From Mycetohabitans endofungorum (GTDB taxonomy: Bacteria > Pseudomonadota > Gammaproteobacteria > Burkholderiales > Burkholderiaceae): DNA of 64,000 nucleotides. The position numbers and the translations under genes were made by a program. This document shows, in pieces, positions 56,358 through 64,000 of the stretch. The notes beneath the pieces are model-generated. The model was not told the DNA's origin and searched no databases. It was given only the letters and a program-made list of their open reading frames with translations. The stretch is taken from the NCBI RefSeq assembly GCF_002927045.1, contig NZ_PRDW01000001.1, forward strand, positions 1 to 64,000, in the 5' to 3' direction. How positions within the stretch are numbered: position 1 is the stretch's first letter; each line of letters starts with the position of its first letter.

Positions 56358-57545
56358 TCAAAGCACCTGGTCCAGCACGTTGTCGAGCATCGTGAACATT
56401 TGGTCGATCTCGGCGCGCGTCACGTTCAATGCCGGCATGAAGCGCAGCAGGTTAGGGCGAGCGGCATTGAGCAGCAGGCCTTCCGGCGCCAGTTCGCGTG
56501 CTTTCTGGACGATTTGTGGCCCGACGTCTCGGCCGAGCAGCAACGCGCGCAGCATGCCTTCGCCGCGCTCGCCGGCCAGTCCACGCGCGTCGGACAGCGC
56601 AAGCAACCGATCGCTCAGGTAGCGGGCGTTCTCGCGCACGCGTTCGAGAAAGCCCGGCGCGACCAGCTGCGATATCACTGCCTCGCCGACCGCGGACATC
56701 AACGGGTTGCCGTTATACGTGCCGCCCTGGTCGCCGGCCTCGAAGCATGCGATCTCGTCGCGGGCGAGCAACGCGGCCAGCGGCACGCCGCCGCCGATAC
56801 CCTTACCCAGCGTCATGATGTCCGGCTCAATGCCGCTGAGCTGATAGGCGAACAGCGTGCCAGCGCGGCCGCAGCCACTTTGCACCTCGTCGACGATCAG
56901 CAGCACGCCGCGTTCGCGGGTGAGGGCCCGCAATTGCTGCATGAACTCACCCGACGCGGGAACCACGCCGGCTTCGCCCTGTATCGGCTCGAGCATCACC
57001 GCAACAGTCTTGTCGGTGATCAGCTTCTCGACAGAGCCGATATCGTTGAACTCGGCCTTCGGAAAGCCGGGTACCTGCGGCGCGTATAGCGCGTCCCAAC
57101 CGGGCTTGCCGCTTGCCGACATCGTCGCCAGCGTGCGGCCGTGGAAGCCGTGGTTGAACGTGATGATCTCGTATGCGCCGCCCTTGAACTTGCGGCCCCA
57201 CTTGCGCGCGAGCTTAATCGCGCCCTCATTGGCTTCGGCGCCGCTGTTGGCAAAAAATACTTTATCGAAGCAACTGTTGTCGGTCAGCAGCTTCGCCAGC
57301 CGTGCCATTGGCTCGTTATAGAACGCCGGACTCGGGTTGATCAACCGTTGCGCCTGCCGGTTCAGCGCGTCGATCATTGCGTCGTTGCAGTGCCCGAGCG
57401 CATTGACCGCCCAGCCCTGGATGAAGTCCAGATAGCGCTTGCCGTTGTTGTCGTGTAGCCACGATCCCTTGCCGTGCGTGAAAACGATGTCGGGACGATC
57501 GGTGATGTACATCAGCGACTGAACTGGGTAATCCTGAAAATTCAT
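56358..57545 (-). CDS. argD: Acetylornithine/succinyldiaminopimelate aminotransferase
   Basis: 395-residue class III PLP aminotransferase. [55 protein letters not shown] and the PLP lysine in [15 protein letters not shown] are all present. Arginine synthesis role by homology; other omega-transaminases are possible. Convergent with livF. Confidence 0.9.
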   Translation of the reverse strand: MNFQDYPVQSLMYITDRPDIVFTHGKGSWLHDNNGKRYLDFIQGWAVNALGHCNDAMIDALNRQAQRLINPSPAFYNEPMARLAKLLTDNSCFDKVFFANSGAEANEGAIKLARKWGRKFKGGAYEIITFNHGFHGRTLATMSASGKPGWDALYAPQVPGFPKAEFNDIGSVEKLITDKTVAVMLEPIQGEAGVVPASGEFMQQLRALTRERGVLLIVDEVQSGCGRAGTLFAYQLSGIEPDIMTLGKGIGGGVPLAALLARDEIACFEAGDQGGTYNGNPLMSAVGEAVISQLVAPGFLERVRENARYLSDRLLALSDARGLAGERGEGMLRALLLGRDVGPQIVQKARELAPEGLLLNAARPNLLRFMPALNVTRAEIDQMFTMLDNVLDQVL

Positions 57546-57608
57546 GGCAAGTCTCTTCGCTCAACGGGAATGCGATCGCACGCAACGATCAACGGGACAA
57601 AGGATTCG

Positions 57609-57640
57609 GAAAAAACAAAAGCCACGGAAGTCCGTGGCTT
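57609..57640 (-). terminator. Terminator of the reductase gene
   Basis: A 10-bp stem AAGCCACGGA/TCCGTGGCTT with an AG loop; on the minus strand TTTTGTTTTTT follows. It ends the 57848-58879 transcript. Confidence 0.85.
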
Positions 57641-57726
57641 GGTAATCCGGTGCGCGGCCATTCAGCGCGACAGTCCGTAACGAGCCAGCGGCTTCCCTAT
57701 GGAAGCAGCGAACGGCGACGTCGGAG

Positions 57727-57882
57727 ATGGGCTTGAGCGCGAATCATCCGCGAAGAATACGCGACGCAAGCGTTGGTTGTAAACCGGAAATTGCGTCGCG
57801 CTGGTTCAACACGCGGCTCGATGCGGGCACGCCGCCATGGGATCTGGTCAAACCGCGTTCGCCAAATCCGCTGCGCTGGTGA
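57727..57882 (+). pseudogene. Possible N-terminal relic of a TPMT-type methyltransferase
   Basis: A 51-codon frame contains SRWFNTRLDAGTPPWDL, like the (F)WxxRFxxGxTPWD opening of thiopurine-methyltransferase-like proteins. No SAM-binding site follows, and the frame ends inside the reductase gene. The gap 57546-57847 otherwise holds only the terminator. Confidence 0.25.
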
Positions 57883-58879
57883 ACGAGTCTGCGTAGAATT
57901 CGTCGGCCGGCAAGCCGTGATGCGCAGTGAAATCGCGCTGCGCGGCCTCGACCATCACCGGGGCACCGCAAGCATACACCTGATACCCGGACAAGTCTGG
58001 CAGATCCTCGATGACGGCACGATGAACGAAACCCGTGCGACCCTGCCAGCTGTCGGCCGGATCGGGTTCGGAGAGCACCGGCACGAACTTGAAGCCGGGC
58101 ACTTCGCGCGCCCATTGCTCGGCCAGGCTTGCCAGATACAGATCACCGCGCCGGCGGCCGCCCCAATACAGCGTCATGGGGCGTGTGATGCCCTTGAAGC
58201 GTGCATGCTCGATGATCGCCTTGATAGGCGCAAAGCCTGTTCCCGATGCGAGCAGCACGATCGGCTTGTTGGAGTCCTCGCGCAAGAAGAACGTGCCGAG
58301 CGGGCCCTCGAAGCGAAGGATGTCGCGTTCCTTCATTGCACCGAACACGTGGTCGGTGAAAACGCCGCCCGGCATGTGCCTGATATGCAGTTCGAGCGGG
58401 CCTTCATGGTGTGGCGCGCTCGCCATTGAATAGCTGCGGCGCGTGCCGTCCTTCAGGATGAACTCGATGTACTGGCCCGCCAGATATTGCAGCCGCTCAT
58501 TGGCCGGCAGTTGCAGCTTGAGCACGATCACGTCGTGCGCCACGCGCTCCAGTGCATTGACGCGGCACGGCAGCTTCTTCACTTGCATGTCGCCCACGCC
58601 GGCGATCTCACGGATATCGATTTCCAGGTCAGATTGTGCGGTGGCGCAGCAAAATAGCGCCATGCCGCGGGTTTTTTCGTCGTTCGACAGCGCCGATGAC
58701 GAATGCGAACGCTGCTCGATACTGCCGCTCACGAGCTGGCCCTTGCATGAGCCGCATGCGCCGTTCTTGCAGCCGTACGGCAAGCCGATGCCCTGACGCA
58801 GCGCCGCGGTCAGAACCGGTTCGTCGGCTTCGACTTGGAATTGCTTGCCGCTCTGTCGGATCGTTACGTTGAATGCCAT
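57848..58879 (-). CDS. Ferredoxin-type NAD(P)H reductase (CDP-6-deoxyglucoseen reductase-like)
   Basis: 343 residues. N-terminal plant-type 2Fe-2S domain with cysteines in GCKNGACGSCKG and LFCCAT; then FAD domain (RRSYSMAS) and NAD domain (LLASGTGFAPIKAI, YWGGRRRGDLY, YACGAPVMV). Relatives are annotated as AscD or phenol/vanillate reductase components; the true partner is unknown. Starts MAFNVTIRQSG. Confidence 0.88.
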   Translation of the reverse strand: MAFNVTIRQSGKQFQVEADEPVLTAALRQGIGLPYGCKNGACGSCKGQLVSGSIEQRSHSSSALSNDEKTRGMALFCCATAQSDLEIDIREIAGVGDMQVKKLPCRVNALERVAHDVIVLKLQLPANERLQYLAGQYIEFILKDGTRRSYSMASAPHHEGPLELHIRHMPGGVFTDHVFGAMKERDILRFEGPLGTFFLREDSNKPIVLLASGTGFAPIKAIIEHARFKGITRPMTLYWGGRRRGDLYLASLAEQWAREVPGFKFVPVLSEPDPADSWQGRTGFVHRAVIEDLPDLSGYQVYACGAPVMVEAAQRDFTAHHGLPADEFYADSFTSAADLANAV

Positions 58880-58936
58880 AGTTCAATCGAGTAATAACAA
58901 AAACGTTTGATCGGCCGGCCCGCTACAATGTATCCG

Positions 58937-60139
58937 ATGACCCTTTTCAGCCGATCTTTCCAATGGTGCGCCACGCCGCCGCATGCAGTGGCCGCTGTTT
59001 CCACCGCCGCGTCGCCTGTGCGCAGCGGCGGTGGTGTGCCTGTGCCGCGCCGCCGTGCTTTGGGCCGCCCCCGCATCCTGGTGGTCGGCTGCGGCGATGT
59101 CGGATTGCGCTGCGCGGCATGGCTGCGCGAACGCTTTCGCGTGTTCGCCCTGACGACTCAGCCGGCACGTTTCGCATCGCTGCGCTCGGCCGGGCTCGTG
59201 CCGCTGCTCGGCGATCTCGACGACCGGCGCTCGCTGGCGCGCGCCGCACGCGTGGCGCGGGAAATGCTCCATTTGGCGCCGCCGCAAGCCCAGGGTGTGA
59301 CAGATCGCCGCACTGCTGCGCTATTGGCTGCGTTGGGCGCGCGACGGGGTCTGCGGCGCGCCGCCCGCGCACCGCGCGTCGCCATGGGTGCGCAGAGCAT
59401 CGTCACGCGTCGCGTCGCTGGCAGCACACACGCGATTGTCGAGCGCGTCATGACCGAGAGCGCCATTGTACCCGAGCGGCCACCGCGCGCCGTGCGGCAC
59501 CGACGGTGGCCGCCGGGCCCGCTGCGCCAGCCGCCGCCGGTACGCATTGTCTATCTGAGCACCACAGGGGTCTATGGCGATTGCGATGGTGCGCTCATCG
59601 ATGAGACGCGGCCCGTGCGGCCGGTCAACGCGCGTGCGGTGCGCCGTGTATCGGCCGAGCGCCAATTGCGTCGCGCCGGCTCACGAGGATCTGCCAGGGT
59701 GTCGATTCTCAGGGTGCCCGGGATCTATGCCATCGAGCGGTTGCCCGTGGAGCGGCTGCGACGCGGTACGCCGGCTTTGTGCGATGTGGACGACGTCTAT
59801 ACCGGTCATGTCCATGCGGAGGACCTCGCCGCTATCGCGGTCCGGGCGTTGTTCCGCGGCCGCCCGCAGCGCGTCGTTCATGCGGTCGACGCTACGCATT
59901 GGAAGATGGGCGAGTATTTCGACCGTATCGCCCACGCATGCGGCTTGCGCCCGGTGCCGCGCATCACCCGGCAACAGGCTGAAGCCACGCTCGACGCGGC
60001 ATTGTTATCGTTTATGCGCGAATCCCGACGCCTGGTCAACCGACGTTTGCGCGTTGAACTCGCGGTCAAGTTGCGCTACCCGAGTGTCGAGGACTTTTTG
60101 CGCGAGCACGCGCGCCAATTGTCGAACGCGCATCGTTGA
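58937..60139 (+). CDS. YeeZ-like NAD-dependent epimerase/dehydratase
   Basis: About 400 residues. Rossmann motif ILVVGCGDVGLRCA (around residue 47), then YLSTTGVYGDCDGALIDE, ILRVPGIYAIERLP and VHAEDLAAIA as in YeeZ/NAD-dependent epimerases. The region between (about 120-190) is an arginine/proline-rich insert absent in the short relatives. Start unsettled: ATG 58937 or 58928; a TACAAT at 58924 overlaps the latter. Confidence 0.75.
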   Translation: MTLFSRSFQWCATPPHAVAAVSTAASPVRSGGGVPVPRRRALGRPRILVVGCGDVGLRCAAWLRERFRVFALTTQPARFASLRSAGLVPLLGDLDDRRSLARAARVAREMLHLAPPQAQGVTDRRTAALLAALGARRGLRRAARAPRVAMGAQSIVTRRVAGSTHAIVERVMTESAIVPERPPRAVRHRRWPPGPLRQPPPVRIVYLSTTGVYGDCDGALIDETRPVRPVNARAVRRVSAERQLRRAGSRGSARVSILRVPGIYAIERLPVERLRRGTPALCDVDDVYTGHVHAEDLAAIAVRALFRGRPQRVVHAVDATHWKMGEYFDRIAHACGLRPVPRITRQQAEATLDAALLSFMRESRRLVNRRLRVELAVKLRYPSVEDFLREHARQLSNAHR

Positions 60140-60145
60140 CGCTGT

Positions 60146-60352
60146 TCACAACGCGAGCATTGGCATGGCCTCGATAATCGCGAAACACAGCAATGCGCCA
60201 AGGATCGCGCCGATCAGGTTGGGATGGTATTTGCGCTTGAGATGAAGCGCGGTCAGCAATGCCCCGATCAGTATTGCGCCGAGCAGCGCGAACGCAATCA
60301 TCATATAGGTGATCTCGAAGGTGTCGCCGGTGATCATGGTGCCGTCCTCCAC
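60146..60352 (-). CDS. Small two-helix membrane protein
   Basis: 68 residues (63 from ATG 60337) with two hydrophobic segments (IAFALLGAILIGALLTAL and ILGALLCFAIIEA) separated by KRKYHPNLIG. No family is named; convergent with the YeeZ-like gene, 6 bp apart. Confidence 0.65.
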   Translation of the reverse strand: MEDGTMITGDTFEITYMMIAFALLGAILIGALLTALHLKRKYHPNLIGAILGALLCFAIIEAMPMLAL

Positions 60353-60499
60353 AGCATACGCCCGATGGCGTCCTTATTTGTCAGTATAGACACATGACTG
60401 CGGAAAGCATGTTGCGGTGCAGCAGTGGCACGCCCGAGCTGACGCGTACAGGGGGTCCGCAGCTTGCCAGTGTGCCGAAGATCGGTTATGCCGTTCGCT

Positions 60500-61201
60500 T
60501 TATCCCGTCAACATGCCGAGTTCCTCGGTTTCGAGCCACTGCCACTGCCCCTGCGCGAGCGACGCGGGCAGTACGAACGCCCCGATGGCCTCGCGATGGA
60601 GTTGCTCGACACGGTTGCCCGCGGCGGCGATCATCCGCTTGACCTGGTGGTATTTTCCCTCGGTGAGCACCAATTCGATCGTGCGTTCATCGCGCCGCCG
60701 TGCCGAGCGCGCCGTGCTCACCGCCGGCTCGCCGTGCAGCTGCACTCCTTGACGCAGCGCATTGAGCTGAGCGTCCTGCACTGGATGGCGCGTGGTGGCG
60801 ACGTACGTCTTCGGTATCTTGTGCTTGGGCGAGCCCAGCCGATGGATGAAGGCCCCATCGTCGGAGAGTAACAACAGGCCCGTCGTATCCGCATCGAGGC
60901 GGCCCACGCATTGCACGCCGCGTGTGATCAGCGCGGGGGGAAGCAGGCTATAGACGCTCGGATAGTGCTGCGGCGCGTGCGAGCACTCATACCCGGGTGG
61001 TTTGTGCAAGACCAGATAGGCCTTGTGCCGATACTCCCAGCGTACGCTGTCCACGTGGAACACCAGCCCCGCTGTCTCGAAGACGGCATTCGGATCATCG
61101 CAGCGCTGCTCGCCAATCGTGATTGCGCCTCGGATGACGAGCGCTCTGCACTCGCGCCGCGATCCGAAGCCTTGGGAAAAAAGAATGCTTTCGAGGTTCA
61201 T
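60500..61201 (-). CDS. rsuA: 16S rRNA pseudouridine 516 synthase
   Basis: 233 residues. S4 domain at the start (NLESILFSQGFGSRRECRALV), then catalytic GRLDADTTGLLLLSDDG and C-terminal EGKYHQVKRMIAAAGNRV. KYH after the glutamate favours RsuA over RluB. Start ATG 61201. Confidence 0.9.
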   Translation of the reverse strand: MNLESILFSQGFGSRRECRALVIRGAITIGEQRCDDPNAVFETAGLVFHVDSVRWEYRHKAYLVLHKPPGYECSHAPQHYPSVYSLLPPALITRGVQCVGRLDADTTGLLLLSDDGAFIHRLGSPKHKIPKTYVATTRHPVQDAQLNALRQGVQLHGEPAVSTARSARRRDERTIELVLTEGKYHQVKRMIAAAGNRVEQLHREAIGAFVLPASLAQGQWQWLETEELGMLTG

Positions 61202-61419
61202 GTGTCGGGATTCTAACAATGCCATCGTCCGCCGCGGTCGGTGTAGGCTGCGCCCGTTATCGCGTGCCCGCGCACCGGCGCGTCGCGGCTTGCCGAGGTG
61301 CGGGCCCCGTGTGAGCGACTGTGCAACACTTGTGCGTTAGGCCAATCCGACATCGTCATCTTGCTGACATACAATGGCCCTTTGTTCCCGCACGTCGGTG
61401 AGCCGGTTCGATTTTTCTG

Positions 61420-62730
61420 ATGCAGACATTTTTCGCGTTTGTTGCTGCCCTGCTGCTGGTCTTTCTCAATGGTTTCTTCGTTGCCGCGGAATTCTCGCTG
61501 GTCAAGCTGCGCGGCACGCGGGTTGCGGCCATTTCCCGGCAATACGGCTGGCGGGGCCGCGTATTGTCGCGCGTGCATGCCCACCTGGACGCTTACCTGT
61601 CAGCCTGCCAACTCGGCATCACGCTTGCATCGCTCGGCTTGGGCTGGTTGGGAGAGCCGGCGTTTGCCCATTTGCTAGCCCCGCTGTTCGGCATGCTGCA
61701 AATCGTGCCGCCGCTTGCCGACGCAATCGCGCTGGCGCTGGCGTTCCTGATCATTTCGTTCCTGCATATCGTGGCGGGTGAGCTTGCGCCGAAATCGCTC
61801 GCCATCCGGATGCCGGAGCGCGCCGGCCTGTTGACCGCCGTGCCGCTATACCTGTTCTACTGGATCATGTATCCGGCCATTGCACTGCTCAATGTTAGCT
61901 CGAACCGGATGCTCGCGTGGTTTGGCCTGTCGGACGCCGGGCAGGCTGAAGCCCCGTATGGTCGTGACGAGCTGAAGCTGATCGTGCGTGCGAGCCGCTC
62001 CCATCGGCAGTTCTCGAGCGACGAGCTTAGTACGTTGTCGCACTCGCTGGAGTTCGGCGAACTGACTGCATCGGACCTGATGCGTCCGCTGCGCGACGCG
62101 GTGAGCTTCAACGTGAGTCTGTCATTCGACGCGAATCTGGCGTTGGCGGCAAAGAGCCGCTACAGCCGGTATCCGCTCTTCGACGAAAGCGGCGACAAGG
62201 TGCTTGGCATGGTTGATGTGAAAGATTTGCTGTTTCGTCGTCTCGAAGGGCATACATCGCGCGACCTGCGCGAACTCGCGCGCCCCGTGCTCGAGGTGTT
62301 GCCGGAGATGCCCGCGCTCGAACTGCTGCGGCGCTTTCGCTCGGGTGCGCCTCACTTTGCGGTGATCGGGCGTCCCGGGCTGAAGCCGGTCGGCTTCGTC
62401 ACGTTGCCGGACCTGCTTGCGGCGCTGGTGGGCCAGATCCGGGACGATACGCGCGCAACTGATGTTGAATGGCAACGGCAGCCGGATGGCAGCGTGATCG
62501 GTCGTGGCAGCCTGTCGATCGTTTCGCTCGAGCACCTGCTGGGCGTGGATTTTGGTGAGCAGTCGGCCGAGTCGGTCGGCGGCATGATCCTGGACAAACT
62601 GGGCGAATTACCGCAGCAGGGGCAGAGCGTGGACTTCGGCTCATGCCTGATCACCGTCAACGAACGGGTCGGTCCGCGAATCGTGACGGTCAAGGTTTGG
62701 CCGAAAACGCCGCAGGGTGCGCCAGCGTAG
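61420..62730 (+). CDS. CNNM/CBS-domain membrane protein (HlyC/CorC family)
   Basis: 436 residues. Four hydrophobic segments with FLNGFFVAAEFSLVKLRGTR and CQLGITLASLGLGWLGEP (CNNM domain, 1-190), a CBS pair (LMRPLRDAVSF; SRYPLFDESGDKVLGMVDVKDLLF) and the C-terminal CorC_HlyC domain. Likely Mg2+ or Co2+ efflux. Confidence 0.92.
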   Translation: MQTFFAFVAALLLVFLNGFFVAAEFSLVKLRGTRVAAISRQYGWRGRVLSRVHAHLDAYLSACQLGITLASLGLGWLGEPAFAHLLAPLFGMLQIVPPLADAIALALAFLIISFLHIVAGELAPKSLAIRMPERAGLLTAVPLYLFYWIMYPAIALLNVSSNRMLAWFGLSDAGQAEAPYGRDELKLIVRASRSHRQFSSDELSTLSHSLEFGELTASDLMRPLRDAVSFNVSLSFDANLALAAKSRYSRYPLFDESGDKVLGMVDVKDLLFRRLEGHTSRDLRELARPVLEVLPEMPALELLRRFRSGAPHFAVIGRPGLKPVGFVTLPDLLAALVGQIRDDTRATDVEWQRQPDGSVIGRGSLSIVSLEHLLGVDFGEQSAESVGGMILDKLGELPQQGQSVDFGSCLITVNERVGPRIVTVKVWPKTPQGAPA

Positions 62731-62846
62731 CCGCGCCGATTCCATTGTCCGCGTCAGCCTGCTTGGTGTTTCACACCGCCGCGGCAAAACCGACGCAGCG
62801 GCATCAGGCGGTCCCCGAACCAGGCGCGGTGCAGCAAATAAAAGAA

Positions 62847-62878
62847 AAACCCCGTGAGACCTTGATCTCACGGGGTTT
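62847..62878 (-). terminator. Terminator of tRNA-Leu
   Basis: A 13-bp stem AAACCCCGTGAGA/TCTCACGGGGTTT; the minus strand continues with T residues. It follows the tRNA by about 34 nt. Confidence 0.85.
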
Positions 62879-62912
62879 GTCCGAATACTGCGGCCTACGC
62901 CGAAATATCTGT

Positions 62913-63233
62913 TGGTGCCCGGGGCCGGAATCGAACCGGCACGCCTTGCGGCGGGGGATTTTCTTCCCACTTCGGCTTTCGCCGCCGCCCTCTCGGAGAG
63001 AGGACGTTCGTGGTCTGGAGCACGCCTTCACCTTAGCCTGTTGGCCTTAGGTGCCCGCCGTCTGCTCTCTACACCTTCCAAGGCGCCTCACGGCGCCAAG
63101 GCTTGGCTCGGCATTAGCTCGGACTTGCGTCCAGGGCCTTCACCGAGTTTGACGGGCTTCACCTCCGGGGTTTCCCCTGAAGGGCTCAAATTTGGTTTGA
63201 GTCCCCTGCGTCTACCAATTTCACCACCCGGGC
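62913..63233 (-). tRNA. tRNA-Leu(CAA), interrupted by a group I intron
   Basis: Exon 1 is 63199-63233 (35 nt, G1 to C34) and exon 2 is 62913-62962 (50 nt, A35 to encoded CCA). Joined they give an 85-nt class II tRNA: acceptor GCCCGGG/CCCGGGC with A73 and CCA, anticodon stem GGGGA/TCCCC with loop CTCAAAA (anticodon CAA, U33, A37), a variable arm and T-arm GCCGGTTCGATTCCGGC. The 236-nt interruption lies between anticodon positions 34 and 35, the same place as the intron in cyanobacterial tRNA-Leu(UAA). A terminator follows. The tRNA is non-functional unless spliced. Confidence 0.93.
62963..63198 (-). ncRNA. Group I intron (IC3-like) in tRNA-Leu(CAA)
   Basis: 236 nt; no ORF, so no homing endonuclease. 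Helices readable on the minus strand: P1 with guide UUUGAG (63190-63185); P2 CCUUC-A-GGGG-AAA-CCCC-GGAGG; P3 GCCCGUC (63157-63151) with GGCGGGC (63059-63053); P4 CUCGG with CCGAG; P5 hairpin GGAC-GCAA-GUCC; P6 GGCGCC-GUGA-GGCGCC; P7 GAGCA (63067-63063) with UGCUC (63022-63018); P8 ACCU...AGGU; P9 CCUCUC-UCC-GAGAGG; a last GGC-GAAA-GCC; terminal omega-G at 62963. The stretch GGUGUAGAGAGCAGACGG is nearly the same as in the Azoarcus tRNA-Ile intron. Guide bases UUU and GAG pair with exon 2 AAA and exon 1 CUC. Confidence 0.92.
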
Positions 63234-63386
63234 AAAACGGTGAAGCAGTTTGCAACACTACCTCACACTCACTATCTATGAGTGATGCTAATCCGCGTAG
63301 GACCGAGGTCACCGCGCGGCGCAGACCGTGATTATGTCGCAATTCGACACGCTCGGCAAGCATGTCAACGCAGATGTCCACTCACT

Positions 63387-64000
63387 TCACAATTCATACG
63401 AATTGGCGTTGCCCCGCATCGCCTGTTCGACCAACTTGCGGTTCAGCGTCGGCGAGAGCAATTCGATAAATGTATAGACGTAGCCGCGCAGGTAGGTGCC
63501 TTGTTTCAATGCAACCCGTGTAGTGTTGGTACCGAATAGGCGGCCAACGGGAATCGCGCGTAGCTGCCGGTCGCGCTCCGCGTTGAATGCGACGTCGGCC
63601 ATGATCCCCACGCCCAGGCCCAGTTCGACATAGGTCTTAATGACATCCGCGTCGATCGCCTCGAGGATGATGTCTGGTGTGAGTCCGTGCAAAGCGAACG
63701 CCTGGTTGATCTTCGAGCGCCCCGCGAACGCGTTGTCATAGGTGATCAACGGAAATTGCGCGAGATCGTCCAGCGTGATCTGTTGCTTTCTGTCAAGCAA
63801 CGCATGCTCGGGCGGCGTGACCGCCAAGTGATGCCACTGGAATGCCGGCAGCGAGACTAGGTCCTTATACGTCGAGATGGCCTCGGTCGCGATGGCCAGG
63901 TCGGCCTGGTCGCGCAGGACCATATCGGCGACCTGGGTCGGGTTGCCTTGCAGAATTGACAGGTGCACCTTCGGAAACCGTTTTTTGAACTCGGCCACCG
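63387..64000 (-). CDS. CysB-like LysR-family regulator (5' end outside window)
   Basis: About 204 C-terminal residues. LSILQGNPTQVADMVLRDQADLAIATEAI, and TYVELGLGVGIMADVAF belong to the CysB/Cbl effector domain, which senses O-acetyl- or N-acetylserine and sulfate state. The DNA-binding domain lies beyond the window. CysB versus Cbl cannot be told from this part. Ends 154 bp from the tRNA, same strand. Confidence 0.9.
   Translation of the reverse strand, partial: VAEFKKRFPKVHLSILQGNPTQVADMVLRDQADLAIATEAISTYKDLVSLPAFQWHHLAVTPPEHALLDRKQQITLDDLAQFPLITYDNAFAGRSKINQAFALHGLTPDIILEAIDADVIKTYVELGLGVGIMADVAFNAERDRQLRAIPVGRLFGTNTTRVALKQGTYLRGYVYTFIELLSPTLNRKLVEQAMRGNANSYEL

Noticed and set aside
62912-63331. 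ORF over the tRNA-Leu region as a protein gene or homing endonuclease.
   Set aside because: It crosses both tRNA exons and the ribozyme, on the opposite strand, and shows no LAGLIDADG, GIY-YIG or HNH motif.

Overview
The window is GC-rich, densely packed bacterial chromosome. The housekeeping set and its order (ileS-lspA-coaBC, purN next to an RsmB-type methyltransferase, clpS-clpA, nadA-nadC, rpmB-rpmG, lpxK-Trm112-kdsB-adk, and a complete liv transporter module) match Burkholderiaceae. The numerous degenerate intergenic tandem repeats and the decayed genes would suit a genome undergoing reduction, such as the endofungal Mycetohabitans (Burkholderia rhizoxinica) lineage. That placement is inference from gene content and style, not from a search.

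Layout. Positions 1-3296 are an accessory scar: the C-terminal end of a CdiA/FhaB-like two-partner-secretion effector with a lower-GC membrane immunity gene, an N-truncated N6-adenine methyltransferase, the first part of a XamI-like restriction enzyme, a scrap of a 3'-5' exonuclease, and the tail of an IS200/IS605 TnpB with its right end and omega-RNA region. Positions 3297-51549 are core: cell-wall and lipid synthesis (plsY, murB, murJ, lpxK, kdsB), nucleotides (adk, dut, purN), translation (fusA, ileS, rpsT, rpmB, rpmG, pseudouridine synthases), proteolysis (clpS, clpA), NAD synthesis (nadA, nadC, nadB), CoA and FAD synthesis (coaBC, ribF), sodB, icd, an OprC-type copper receptor and a DHA2 exporter. 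Positions 51550-52624 are a second small scar, with a doubly nonsense-mutated antitoxin and an unrecognised short gene. Positions 52625-62730 hold livHMGF, an argD-type aminotransferase, a ferredoxin-type reductase, a YeeZ-like protein, rsuA and a CNNM/CBS membrane protein.

The most striking element is at 62913-63233 on the minus strand. A tRNA-Leu(CAA) gene is split in its anticodon by a 236-nt group I intron. Its P2, P3, P4, P6, P7, P8 and P9 pairings can be read directly, and its core resembles the Azoarcus tRNA-Ile (IC3) ribozyme. The internal guide pairs across the ligated exon junction, but the nucleotide at the 5' splice site is C opposite G instead of the near-universal U opposite G. 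This suggests an intron of tRNA-Leu(UAA) ancestry living in a CAA tRNA. The window closes with the truncated 3' part of a CysB-like LysR regulator.
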